A stretch of 64,000 nt of DNA, taken from positions 1 through 64,000 of the forward strand of contig JAJXWP010000005.1 of the NCBI GenBank assembly GCA_021781575.1. Reading direction: 5' to 3'. Positions 41,455 to 49,604 of this stretch are shown piece after piece; positions within the stretch are counted from its first letter, which is position 1; each line of letters starts with the position of its first letter. The notes under the pieces were generated by a model, which saw only the letters and a list, made by a program, of their open reading frames with translations, searched no databases and was not told the origin of the DNA. Source of the DNA: Pseudomonadota bacterium. Lineage in GTDB: Bacteria; Pseudomonadota; Alphaproteobacteria; Rhodospirillales; Magnetospirillaceae. The position numbers and the translations under genes were made by a program.

Positions 41455-42408
41455 TCATTTTACGACGAAGTCAGCCTGCCCGTTGTCGACGACCATCGTT
41501 TTCTCGAAGGAAATCCAATGGAAGCGGTGGGCGGCATGGCTGCCGTGAACGGCAAAGCCGATGACGTAGGTCTGGCCCGGATCGATGTCCTTGAAGCCGG
41601 GGCCGGCATGCAGCTTGCGGGTCAACAGGACGACCCATTTGCCGTTTTCTTCCTGTGCCTCCGCGGTGACGACCCTGGCTCGCCGGAAATTGCGGCTTGC
41701 CAGGACTTGGCCTTCATACGCCTTGGCGGGCTTTCCGGTGTTCAGCGCAGCCTGCCAATACTCGAGAGTCTGGCCATCTTGCTTCATCGCCTTGAGCTGA
41801 TCCGCCGGCTTGAGGTCGGCGCCGCCTTGCCGGGTCATCTTCACCCGTGAGCGCATCAGATATTTGGTGATGGCCACGCCGGGCGGAGCGCTCGGCATCG
41901 TTACCAGGTTGTCATGGCAGGCGACCCAGCAGCCGGCGCGGCCAGCTTCCTGGACTTTGCCGTCGCTGACCATCATGGTGACTTTGCCTTCGTTGGGATC
42001 CATCTCTTCGCCAAGAGTCTCCGGCGGCTTGTCGAAGACAAGGCGCACATAAAAGTTGTCGGCGTCATGCGTCATCTTGACATTGAGCTTGATCGTTCCG
42101 GCCTTGCCGGGGATGGGATTGGGCTCGAGCTTCCCGCCTTTGACGATCTTTTCTCCCATCAGCGGGGCTTCGCTATGCCCGTCGACATCGTGGCATTCGT
42201 GGCAGTTCTTGCCTTGTCTGAAGGTGGCCGCGCCGCTGTGGTCGGTTGGCGTCATCACCCATTCCCAGGACGCCTGGCCGGGGTAGAACAGGTTGATATC
42301 CTTGCCGGGGACGGCATTCCAATCGACGGCGAAGGCCGGGGCGGCCCACAGCGCCGATGCCGCCACGCAAGCAGTGGCAAAGGTGGGAATATGTTTCAGT
42401 GATTTCAT
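41455..42408 (-). CDS. Ethylbenzene-dehydrogenase-like haem-binding protein
   Basis: The 317-residue exported protein has a signal peptide ending APAFA near residue 27, a c-type haem site CHECH at 69-73, and a C-terminal domain like the haem-binding gamma subunit of ethylbenzene/DMSO-type dehydrogenases. A second WVACHD near 163 lacks the first Cys of a CxxCH. It is probably a periplasmic electron carrier for the quinoprotein that follows upstream at 42628. Confidence 0.78.
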   Translation of the reverse strand: MKSLKHIPTFATACVAASALWAAPAFAVDWNAVPGKDINLFYPGQASWEWVMTPTDHSGAATFRQGKNCHECHDVDGHSEAPLMGEKIVKGGKLEPNPIPGKAGTIKLNVKMTHDADNFYVRLVFDKPPETLGEEMDPNEGKVTMMVSDGKVQEAGRAGCWVACHDNLVTMPSAPPGVAITKYLMRSRVKMTRQGGADLKPADQLKAMKQDGQTLEYWQAALNTGKPAKAYEGQVLASRNFRRARVVTAEAQEENGKWVVLLTRKLHAGPGFKDIDPGQTYVIGFAVHGSHAAHRFHWISFEKTMVVDNGQADFVVK

Positions 42409-42549
42409 GGCTCGTCTTTCCGCGTAATCGATAGTTCCTTGCGGCCCGCGGCGAGTCCTTAGTAAAGGACAGATTGTTATGTATAAAAAAATTGGATTTA
42501 TTGTCCCGAAGCGGGCGGCGAAGACAGTGCATCACTCTGCTGAGGAAAG

Positions 42550-42580
42550 GGCTGGAGGGCTCTATTGTTGCCCTCCAGCC
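42550..42580 (-). terminator. Terminator-like hairpin after the quinoprotein gene
   Basis: GGCTGGAGGGC and GCCCTCCAGCC form an 11-bp perfect stem with a nine-base loop. On the minus strand it lies 48 bp after the dehydrogenase stop and is followed by a short pyrimidine run. Confidence 0.65.
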
Positions 42581-42627
42581 ACCGCCTTTCGATCGGCTAG
42601 GCGATCTGATGCAGGTTCAGGTCTTTA

Positions 42628-44382
42628 TCAAGTCCGAGCGGGAAGCTTGAACACCCAGAGGCTTCCGCCCTGCGTGAAATGCTTCACCAGCTTGGCGACT
42701 TCGCCACCCCACAGCGGGACGGCGCCGCCCCAGCCCGAGACCACGGCGACGTACTGTTCGCCATCCTGCTCCCAGGTGATCGGCGACCCGACAACGCCCG
42801 AGCCGGTCTGGAACTTCCAGAGTTCCTTGCCGGTCTTGGCGTCGAAGGCCTTCAGATAACCCTCGGGCGTTCCGGTGAATACCAGGCCGCCGGCGGTGGA
42901 CAGCACGCCACCCCACAACGGAGCCTTGTTGTTCTGTTCCCAGACGATCTTCCCGGTCTTCGGATCAACCGCCCGCAGCACGCCGACGTGATCGTTGTAG
43001 ATCGGCTTGATGGTGAAGCCGGCACCGAGATAGGCGGCGCCTTTCTTGTAGTTGATCGGCTCGTTCCAGATATCCATGCCCCACTCGTTGGCGGACACAT
43101 AGAAGAGGCCGGTCTGCGGGTCGTAGGACGGGGGCATCCAGTTGTTGCCGCCCAGGAAGTTCGGGGCAGTGAACACCGACTGGCCCTTGCCGCCTTCCTT
43201 GGGCGGAACACCGGGGCGGTTGTCGGCGATGAACTCGGGCCGCCCGGTCTTCATGTCGATACCCTTGGCCCAGGTGATCTTGGAGACGAAGGGATAGGCG
43301 CCCAACAGCTTGCCGTTGGTCCGATTATAGACGTAGAAGAAGCCGTTCTTGTCGAAATGCCCGGCCGCCTTGATTTCCTTGCCGCCCTCGTTCATGTCGA
43401 AGGCCATCACCGTGCCCATCGAGTCAAAGTCCCAGCCTTCGTTGGGAGTATGCTGATAGTGCCACTTGATCTCGCCGTTGTCGGCGTCGATGGCGACGGC
43501 GGACGCTGAATAGAGGTTGTCGCCCGGACGCAGATGCGAGTTCCATGGCCCGGGGTTGCCGACGCCGCAGAGCAACAGGTTGACGTCCGAAGCGTAGGTG
43601 CAGCCATTCCACGCCGTGGAGCTGCCGGTCTTCCACATGTCGCCCGGCCAGGTCGCGTTGCGCTTGCCCGACATGGTGCTGGGCTTGCCGTGGAAAGTGC
43701 CGATATTGCCTTCGACCAGCGGACGCGACCACACCTCGTCGCCGGTCTTGGCATCGTAGGCGAAGACCTTGCCGACGACACCGAACTCGCCGCCCGCCGG
43801 GGTGACGATCACCTTGCCCTTTACCACGATCGGCGCGGCGGTGATGGAATAGCCGGCCTGATAGTCTTCGACGGTCTTCTTCCACACGACCTTGCCGGTC
43901 ATGCGGTTGAGGGCGACCAGCTTCGCGTCCAGGGTGCCGAAGTAGATCATGTCGCCATAGATGGCGGCGCCGCGGTTGATCACGTCGCAGCACGGCATGA
44001 TGCCGTCGGGCAACCGGGCGTCATACTCCCAAAGCTTCTCGCCGGTCTTCGCATTGACGGCGAACAGGCGGGAATAGGAGGCGGTGGTGTAGATCACGCC
44101 ATCGACGACCAAGGGCTGAGCCTCCTGGCCGCGCTGCTTTTCGCCACCGAACGAGAAGGACCAGGCAGGCACCAGGTTCTTGACGTTGTTGGTGTTGATG
44201 GCGTCCAACTTGCTGAACCGATGGCCTTCCATGTCGAGGCCATAGGTGAGGACGTTGTGCGTGTCAGATGCCGCATTGAGCAGCATTTCGTCTGTAACAG
44301 GCCCGGCCACGGCGGAGCCCCCCGACGCTGCCAGCATCATCGCGACGCTGACAGCCGCCCCTGACAAAAACTTCTTTGTCAT
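42628..44382 (-). CDS. PQQ-dependent alcohol dehydrogenase, likely lanthanide type
   Basis: The 584-residue protein has a signal peptide ending AVAGP near residue 27, an eight-bladed quinoprotein propeller, vicinal C131-C132 (PCCDVINRG) that contact PQQ, and W317-D318-F319-D320. The second Asp (D320) is the extra metal ligand seen in lanthanide-dependent XoxF/PedH/ExaF enzymes, where Ca2+ enzymes have Ala or Ser. It oxidises primary alcohols in the periplasm and passes electrons to PedF cytochromes. The ATG at 44382 follows GGAGGAACGGAAGG. Whether it prefers methanol or longer alcohols is not clear. Confidence 0.9.
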   Translation of the reverse strand: MTKKFLSGAAVSVAMMLAASGGSAVAGPVTDEMLLNAASDTHNVLTYGLDMEGHRFSKLDAINTNNVKNLVPAWSFSFGGEKQRGQEAQPLVVDGVIYTTASYSRLFAVNAKTGEKLWEYDARLPDGIMPCCDVINRGAAIYGDMIYFGTLDAKLVALNRMTGKVVWKKTVEDYQAGYSITAAPIVVKGKVIVTPAGGEFGVVGKVFAYDAKTGDEVWSRPLVEGNIGTFHGKPSTMSGKRNATWPGDMWKTGSSTAWNGCTYASDVNLLLCGVGNPGPWNSHLRPGDNLYSASAVAIDADNGEIKWHYQHTPNEGWDFDSMGTVMAFDMNEGGKEIKAAGHFDKNGFFYVYNRTNGKLLGAYPFVSKITWAKGIDMKTGRPEFIADNRPGVPPKEGGKGQSVFTAPNFLGGNNWMPPSYDPQTGLFYVSANEWGMDIWNEPINYKKGAAYLGAGFTIKPIYNDHVGVLRAVDPKTGKIVWEQNNKAPLWGGVLSTAGGLVFTGTPEGYLKAFDAKTGKELWKFQTGSGVVGSPITWEQDGEQYVAVVSGWGGAVPLWGGEVAKLVKHFTQGGSLWVFKLPART

Positions 44383-44545
44383 CCTTCCGTTCCTCCAATG
44401 TTCCAAATTTTAACGACAAAATAGACAGATACGAACAAAGGGCAGCGCATTTAATCGTGAATTCGCTTCTTACGCCTATTGACAATTAGTACAAGGCTAC
44501 CCCCTGCTGCGTTGCAGCGAGTTGTATTCACGACACTGCGCCTGC

Positions 44546-44565
44546 TCTCCGCTGTCCTGCGGAGA
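44546..44565 (-). terminator. Intergenic hairpin upstream of the quinoprotein gene
   Basis: TCTCCGC and GCGGAGA pair around six bases, in the 230-bp gap between the XoxJ-like gene and the quinoprotein gene. It may end the upstream cytochrome-XoxJ transcript. Confidence 0.4.
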
Positions 44566-44612
44566 CCGGCTATTGAAAATATTTCGCCTGAATCCAGGCG
44601 CGGCCGAACCTC

Positions 44613-45458
44613 TTAATCCTCGGTCGGCGGGATATATGTCATGCCGTATTTGGCGAATAACTTGGCGAGTGTGCCATCTCGCGCCATGGTTTCGATGATT
44701 GGCTCGATGGCGTTTGCCAAATCATGCGAATCGACTTTGACCGCCATGCCGATCAACCACGAGCGAACAGTCAATCCGGGCAGCGGCATCGAGCTTATGC
44801 GAAAGTGGCGATGATGCTTTTTCAACGCCGCTTCGACTTGTGTCCGCAGGCCCATCACGCCGGCTACTTTGCCTTGCGCCATGGCGTTGACCGCCGCGGC
44901 GACGCTATGGAAATGAACGACATTGTCGCGCAGTCTTCCGCCGAAGGCGCCCAACAGGTAATTGTCGGCCAATGAGTCGCCCTCGACCCCCACCTTGTGT
45001 TCGCCGAACGCCGCGATAAGGTCGGTGCCACCGGTCTGCCGCGGGTCGATGGCGATGACCAGCTGTTCGCGGTAGTAGGGCGCGAAGATGTAGGCATTGT
45101 CATTCTGCACGGCCAAATACTTGTCGACCGGAATGTGCAGCATGACGTCGGCCACGCCGTAGCCGAGATAATGGCCTTTCCAAACGCCGTTGCGCAGGTC
45201 GTCGGCGACCGTGTCGCCGGCGGTGACCACAAGGTATTCGACTTTCTTCACGCCCAGCCGCCGGGCGATGATCTTGCCCAGTTCGACATCCAGCCCCTTG
45301 ACGTTGTCAGACGGCCCCGAGGCGAAAGGGGCGAAGTCGCGATAAACGGCAACCCTCAGATGACCCGACGCCGTCACGTCATCCAGAGGACGGGCTGCCG
45401 CCAGCTGCGACAGCCCTACGACGCCGGCGAGGGCGAGGATGAGCGATCTAATTATCAT
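44613..45458 (-). CDS. Periplasmic binding-type protein, XoxJ/MxaJ-like
   Basis: The 281-residue exported protein has a signal peptide ending LAAARP near residue 23 and a SBP-3-type fold: LRVAVYRDFAPFASGPSDNV, LDVELGKIIARRLGVKKVEY, and DVMLHIPVDKY. Such MxaJ/XoxJ proteins are encoded with quinoprotein dehydrogenases and are thought to help maturation or activation of the enzyme. It overlaps the second pedF-type gene by 11 bp. Confidence 0.8.
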   Translation of the reverse strand: MIIRSLILALAGVVGLSQLAAARPLDDVTASGHLRVAVYRDFAPFASGPSDNVKGLDVELGKIIARRLGVKKVEYLVVTAGDTVADDLRNGVWKGHYLGYGVADVMLHIPVDKYLAVQNDNAYIFAPYYREQLVIAIDPRQTGGTDLIAAFGEHKVGVEGDSLADNYLLGAFGGRLRDNVVHFHSVAAAVNAMAQGKVAGVMGLRTQVEAALKKHHRHFRISSMPLPGLTVRSWLIGMAVKVDSHDLANAIEPIIETMARDGTLAKLFAKYGMTYIPPTED

Positions 45459-45885
45459 CTGGCGGCGGCAAGGTATCGAGCCATGAGCGAATCGCCCACA
45501 GGCCTTCCTGGCTCACGACGCCTTCGAACTTCGGCATGAGGATGCGGCCGTCCTTGGCCGAACCGAGGCGGGCCCGATGGATGAACCATTCGTCCCCGTC
45601 CTTGCCCGGATCGAGCTTCCGCAGGTCGGGGGAAATGCCGCCGGATACGGCGCCGATGCCGTGACAGCGCGCGCAGTTCTCGTCATACCCGGTATGGCCG
45701 ATCTTGATGGCCAGGGGATTGCCGCGGTAGGGGTTCTCCTTGAGCCAAGTATTGCCGAGCGGCTTCAGCCCGGTCGTATCGATTGGCTGCGGCGCCTCGC
45801 CACCAGCGGCCAGGAGTGCTTGGGGTGCGGCCAAGACGCCGGCCAGTAGAATAGTCGCCGCACCGAATTTACGCACCAGATTCAT
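45448..45885 (-). CDS. PedF-type cytochrome c, second copy
   Basis: The 145-residue exported protein has a signal peptide ending LLAAG near residue 28, the block PIDTTGLKPLGNTWLKENPY at 34-53, and the haem site CARCH at 71-75. It shares most of this region with the cytochrome at 40897 but has a shorter C-terminus. It is probably the partner cytochrome of the quinoprotein downstream (XoxG-like role). GGGAGGAG lies upstream of the ATG at 45885. Confidence 0.88.
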   Translation of the reverse strand: MNLVRKFGAATILLAGVLAAPQALLAAGGEAPQPIDTTGLKPLGNTWLKENPYRGNPLAIKIGHTGYDENCARCHGIGAVSGGISPDLRKLDPGKDGDEWFIHRARLGSAKDGRILMPKFEGVVSQEGLWAIRSWLDTLPPPDDN

Positions 45886-45978
45886 CGTTTCTAGTCTCCT
45901 CCCTAGGTTTTGCGCAGTTGCAACCGCGCCAAACATCTGGAGTAAGGCTTATTCCGCCATTTGCCCCAGGTAGAGAAC

Positions 45979-45989
45979 GACTTTAGTAC
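45979..45989. promoter_or_regulatory. Candidate alcohol-regulon motif
   Basis: GACTTTAGTAC, core ACTTTAGT, lies 94 bp upstream of the second pedF-type gene. The core is the inverse of the ACTAAAGT found upstream of the aldehyde dehydrogenase. Confidence 0.4.
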
Positions 45990-46040
45990 AATGAGTTACT
46001 CCGAGAGTGATCAGCCAGTAAATATCAACGACTTGGCGGT

Positions 46041-46056
46041 CGATTGGACTTTAGTC
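46041..46056. promoter_or_regulatory. Candidate alcohol-regulon motif, extended
   Basis: CGATTGGACTTTAGTC lies in the same divergent region. It matches the site at 31538 over nearly its whole length and shares its ACTTTAGT core with 45979. Confidence 0.4.
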
Positions 46057-46170
46057 TCATGGGGCCCGCGGGCGATCCGCAAGGCTGCCAGACGACGGGT
46101 GGCAATCAACTCTGCCAGCCCTTTGTTTATTTTATTTTTATCCCATAAGGTTTTTGCGTGTTTGCCCGCG

Positions 46171-46208
46171 AGGCGGCCTAATGACAGGGCCGGCGGGGCC
46201 GCCTTTTT
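46171..46208 (+). terminator. Hairpin with T-run in the response regulator leader
   Basis: AGGCGGCC (46171-46178) pairs with GGCCGCCT (46197-46204), followed by more T residues. It lies 74 bp before the response regulator start with no coding gene upstream on that strand, so it would end a leader or small RNA. Confidence 0.55.
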
Positions 46209-46281
46209 CCTTTATCGCAACATGGTGGAATTGTAATATTCCGAAGCCGCAGAATAAGACGAAATACGCAGGGAGGGCATA

Positions 46282-46995
46282 TTGGACAGCGAGAATGCGA
46301 CCATCCTCATTGCAGACGATCATCCATTGTTCCGTGACGCCCTGCAGAGGGTTGCCGCCGAGGTGTTCGCCGAGCATACCTGTGTCGAGGTCGATAGCTG
46401 CGAAAAGGCCGTTGCCATCATCGACAACAACAATTTCGAACTGATTTTTCTCGATCTCAACATGCCCGGCATGGAGGGGTTCAACGGGCTGGTGTCGTTG
46501 CGCAACGCGGCGCCGTCAATTCCCATCATCGTCGTTTCGGCAACCGAGGACGTGGCGACGGTGCACGAGGCGATCACCTGCGGCGCCGCCGGGTTCATGC
46601 CCAAGTCGATGGCCAAGGATGAAATGGTCGCCGCTGTCCACCATGTGCTGGAAGGTGGCATATTCACGCCGAACGTCGCTCCGACATTCGGCGAGCGGCC
46701 GAGAAATTCATCGGATGCGAAGTTGCTTGAAGGGATCTCGCAGTTGACCCACCAGCAGCGGATCGTCCTGCAGATGCTGGTGGGCGGGCAACCCAACAAG
46801 CAGATCGCCTACGAACTCAATATCGTCGAGAGCACGGTCAAGGCCCATGTCTCGGCAATCCTGCGGAAGCTGAAAGTGCATTCGCGCACCCAGGCGGTCA
46901 TCAAGGCGGGCAAGATCCTTGCCCTGCTGGGCGATCTTGGCGATACCCGGGCGACCGCCGACCATCCGGTGGCGACGGTCAGCGACAAGAAATAG
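46282..46995 (+). CDS. LuxR-type response regulator of alcohol oxidation (ErbR/AgmR-like)
   Basis: The 237-residue protein has a receiver domain (ILIADDHPLFRDALQ, phospho-acceptor in LIFLDLNMPGMEG near residue 57, and Lys in FMPKSMAKDE) and a C-terminal LuxR helix-turn-helix (LTHQQRIVLQMLVGGQPNKQ, IVESTVKAHVSAILRKL). Its type and place match ErbR/AgmR, which activates PQQ-ethanol dehydrogenase genes in Pseudomonas. The start is a TTG preceded by AGGGAGGG. Its last codons overlap the convergent ABC ATPase by 17 bp. Confidence 0.82.
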   Translation: MDSENATILIADDHPLFRDALQRVAAEVFAEHTCVEVDSCEKAVAIIDNNNFELIFLDLNMPGMEGFNGLVSLRNAAPSIPIIVVSATEDVATVHEAITCGAAGFMPKSMAKDEMVAAVHHVLEGGIFTPNVAPTFGERPRNSSDAKLLEGISQLTHQQRIVLQMLVGGQPNKQIAYELNIVESTVKAHVSAILRKLKVHSRTQAVIKAGKILALLGDLGDTRATADHPVATVSDKK

Positions 46996-47680
46996 CGCGG
47001 CCGCCCGGTATCTGGCAGGCGGTGCGGGCCAGCGCGTGTTCAGCCAACAACCGCGTCGGGGCGCCACCGAGCACCAACTGGCGGTCGGCCATGAGCAACT
47101 GCTCCCGCGCATCGTGCGTGACCATCAGAACCGAGGTTCCCCGGCGGGACACGGCGGCCAGTACGCCATGCCGGACCGTATCGGCCGCCCTATCGTCGAG
47201 CGAGACGAACGCCTCGTCGAGCAGCAGGACATCCGGCTCTCTCACCAGCGCACGGGCCAGGGCGACGCGGCGGGCCATGCCGAGCGACAGGCGGGCCGGA
47301 TAGGCCTCGGCCGCTTCCTCAAGGCCGACATCCGCCAGGGCCTGCCGGGCGCGGTGCTGCGCGCCGCGTCCGCCGCCCAGGGCAAGGGCGACGTTCTGCG
47401 TCGCCGTGCGCCACGGGAGCAGGCGCGGCGCCTGGAAGACGATGCCCAGTCGCACGCCGTCGGCCCAGCGGATGTGGCCTCGGAATTCGGCGTCGAGGCC
47501 CGCCACGATGCTCATCAGAGTCGACTTGCCGCAGCCCGAGGGCCCCGAGATGGCGACCACTTCGCCGGCCGACAAGGCGAAGGAAACCGGCCCCAGGACT
47601 TGCCGTCCGCCCGGCCAGGTCTTCTCGACGATATCGACGGTAAGGCGGTCAGCGTTGCCAGCGAGCGACACGTCGGTCAA
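46979..47680 (-). CDS. ABC transporter ATPase (nitrate/sulfonate/taurine type)
   Basis: The 233-residue ATPase has Walker A SGPSGCGKST near residue 44, a Q-loop in VFQAPRLLPW, the signature reading LSLGMARRVALARAL, and Walker B VLLLDEAFVSLD. The signature has Leu in place of the first Gly of LSGGM, which is unusual. It energises the permease at 47649, whose gene overlaps it by 32 bp. Substrate is not known; position suggests a ligand linked to alcohol metabolism. Confidence 0.85.
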   Translation of the reverse strand: MTDVSLAGNADRLTVDIVEKTWPGGRQVLGPVSFALSAGEVVAISGPSGCGKSTLMSIVAGLDAEFRGHIRWADGVRLGIVFQAPRLLPWRTATQNVALALGGGRGAQHRARQALADVGLEEAAEAYPARLSLGMARRVALARALVREPDVLLLDEAFVSLDDRAADTVRHGVLAAVSRRGTSVLMVTHDAREQLLMADRQLVLGGAPTRLLAEHALARTACQIPGGRAISCR

Positions 47681-48443
47681 TCTCCGCCAAAAGGAAGAAC
47701 TCGGTCACCTGGATGACCAGCATGAAACTGGCCGCATAAGCCAGGATGTGCGTGATGTCCAACAGCTGGAAATACATGTGAAGCTGAAAGCCGATGCCGT
47801 CCGACCGCCCCAGCAGTTCGACCAGGAGGACGATCTTCCACACCAGGGAAAGCCCTGAGCGCATGGCGGCCAGGAAATAGGGGGCGAGTTCGGGGATCAA
47901 GAGATCGAACAGCCGGGCTCGGAGCGGGAAGCGGTAGGCGTGGGCCATTTCGGCCAGATCCTTGTCGCGCTGGCGGGCTCCTTGGCGGATGATCACCACC
48001 ACATTCGGCAGCTTGCTCAGGGTCACGGCGAGAATCGCCGCCGGTTCCCCCAGCCCGAGCCAGATATAGGCGAGGATCGCCACGACCATCGCCGGAATGT
48101 TGAGAAACAACTGCAGCCAGGGATCGAGCCAACGGTTCAGCCGTTCCGAGGTCCCCATGGCGACGCCGATGACGGTTCCGATGACCATGGCCAGGGTGAA
48201 GCACAAGGCGACCCGCGACAGGGTCCGGCCGAGATGGTGCAGGAGCGGGCCATGTACCGTTTCGGCTACGAGGGCCGACAGGACCGCCCCCGGCGTCGGC
48301 AGCAGGGGCGTGGCCGCGATACCGGCGGCGGCCTGCCAGGCGATGACGATCAGCAGATAAGGAACGCACCGCCACAGCAGGCCGGCGGCAATGCGCGGCG
48401 TCTTGTGAGGCCGCACGGCGACGGCTGATGCCGCCTCGGTCAT
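47649..48443 (-). CDS. ABC transporter permease (SsuC/TauC-like)
   Basis: The 264-residue membrane protein has six hydrophobic segments and the EAA-like loop EMAHAYRFPLRARLFDLLIPEL near residue 175, as in SsuC/TauC permeases. It overlaps the binding-protein gene by 4 bp upstream and the ATPase by 32 bp downstream. Confidence 0.86.
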   Translation of the reverse strand: MTEAASAVAVRPHKTPRIAAGLLWRCVPYLLIVIAWQAAAGIAATPLLPTPGAVLSALVAETVHGPLLHHLGRTLSRVALCFTLAMVIGTVIGVAMGTSERLNRWLDPWLQLFLNIPAMVVAILAYIWLGLGEPAAILAVTLSKLPNVVVIIRQGARQRDKDLAEMAHAYRFPLRARLFDLLIPELAPYFLAAMRSGLSLVWKIVLLVELLGRSDGIGFQLHMYFQLLDITHILAYAASFMLVIQVTEFFLLAEIDRRVARWQR

Positions 48444-49423
48444 GGCGGCGAGCCCTGCCAGAACGTTCCGGTGGCGATGGCCTGGGCGCCACCGGTCAGA
48501 TCGGCGCCGCCGGATTCGGCCATGAGGTCGAACAGGCGGTTCGTATCGGCCTGTTCTCCGGCGCTCCAGCGCTTGACAATGCCGTCGCGGAAGCGGTTGC
48601 GAAGGGCGATCAGCGTGGCATCGTCGCCGGCGGCCGTCAGGCCGCGGAGGCTGGTCCATTCCCCGTCGGACCGCTCAAGCAGGGTGTCGGCTTGGCGCAC
48701 GGCCGAAAGGAATTTGTCTACAGCGCCGGGATGCGCGGCGATCCAGGATTCCGACAGGGCGAAGCCGAGCATCGGCACGGGCCTGGTGAACCCCAGTTCC
48801 TTCATGATCTCGGCCATGCTCTCCAGGTCGCGAAAGCCCTGGACGGAGAGGCGGGCGGCGAACGGCCAGAAGGTCAGCGCGGCATCGATATGCCCGGCCG
48901 TCAATTCGCGCGAGAGCAGCGGGGGGGCGGCGAAGACGACGGTCACCTTGTCGGCGAGGTCATAGCCGAGTTTGCGCCGGCTATAGGCGCGAAGCAGGAG
49001 CCAGGACTTGTCGAGCGGCCCGCCGGCGACGCCCAGCCGCTTGCCCTCCAGGTCGGCAAGCGCGCGGATGGGCGAGCTCGATGGCACCATGATCTCGCCG
49101 AGAGCCGCGGTGTGGGGGATGAAGGTGATATGTTGGCCGGCATTGCGTTGCCGGGACACCCATAGCCAGTCGGCCAGGATGGCATCGACCCCGCCGGCCT
49201 GCAGCGCCACCTCGCCGGCCGCCGGATTGGCCAAGTCGACGCTGTCGATGGCGATGCCGGCCGAACGATCGTAGCCGTGGCTGCGAATGGTGGCGATTTC
49301 CCAGGCGCCGGAGCCGAACTTCACCAGCCCGATGCGCAAGTGATCAGCCTCGGCCCCGATCGCCGGCCCGCCGGCCACGGCGGTGAAGACGACAGCCAGC
49401 GCCAGTAGGGCGTTTCGCAACAT
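48440..49423 (-). CDS. ABC transporter substrate-binding protein (SsuA/TauA-like)
   Basis: The 327-residue exported protein has a signal peptide ending AIGAE near residue 25 and an NMT1/SsuA-like fold (LRIGLVKFGSGAWEIATI, VDAILADWLWVSRQR, LEGKRLGVAGGPLDKSWLLL). The ATG at 49423 follows GGGAGGAG; the longer frame from 49516 has no leader. It leads the three-gene importer operon. Ligand unknown. Confidence 0.85.
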   Translation of the reverse strand: MLRNALLALAVVFTAVAGGPAIGAEADHLRIGLVKFGSGAWEIATIRSHGYDRSAGIAIDSVDLANPAAGEVALQAGGVDAILADWLWVSRQRNAGQHITFIPHTAALGEIMVPSSSPIRALADLEGKRLGVAGGPLDKSWLLLRAYSRRKLGYDLADKVTVVFAAPPLLSRELTAGHIDAALTFWPFAARLSVQGFRDLESMAEIMKELGFTRPVPMLGFALSESWIAAHPGAVDKFLSAVRQADTLLERSDGEWTSLRGLTAAGDDATLIALRNRFRDGIVKRWSAGEQADTNRLFDLMAESGGADLTGGAQAIATGTFWQGSPP

Positions 49424-49604
49424 CAGCCGGCTCCTCCCACTCAGTTCCCATTGGGAAGCGGCGCCGTCATCGCCCAACGGGGCCTCCACCTCGCCAGCGG
49501 CGGAGGCCGCTTCCACGCCCGCCGTGGCTCAAGCCGCTCGGGCTTGGCAGCCAGTCTAGAGGGCGATGGAGAAAGCCTGAAATTCGACTTTAGGCCAGTG
49601 CCGG

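Larger units (their letters stand above)
45886..46281. other. Divergent control region of the cytochrome and response regulator genes
   Basis: A 396-bp gene-free region with motifs ACTTTAGTAC (within 45979-45989) and CGATTGGACTTTAGTC (46041-46056), an AT-rich tract near 46120-46155, and a hairpin with T-run at 46171-46208. A small regulatory RNA or leader ending at that hairpin is possible. Confidence 0.5.
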
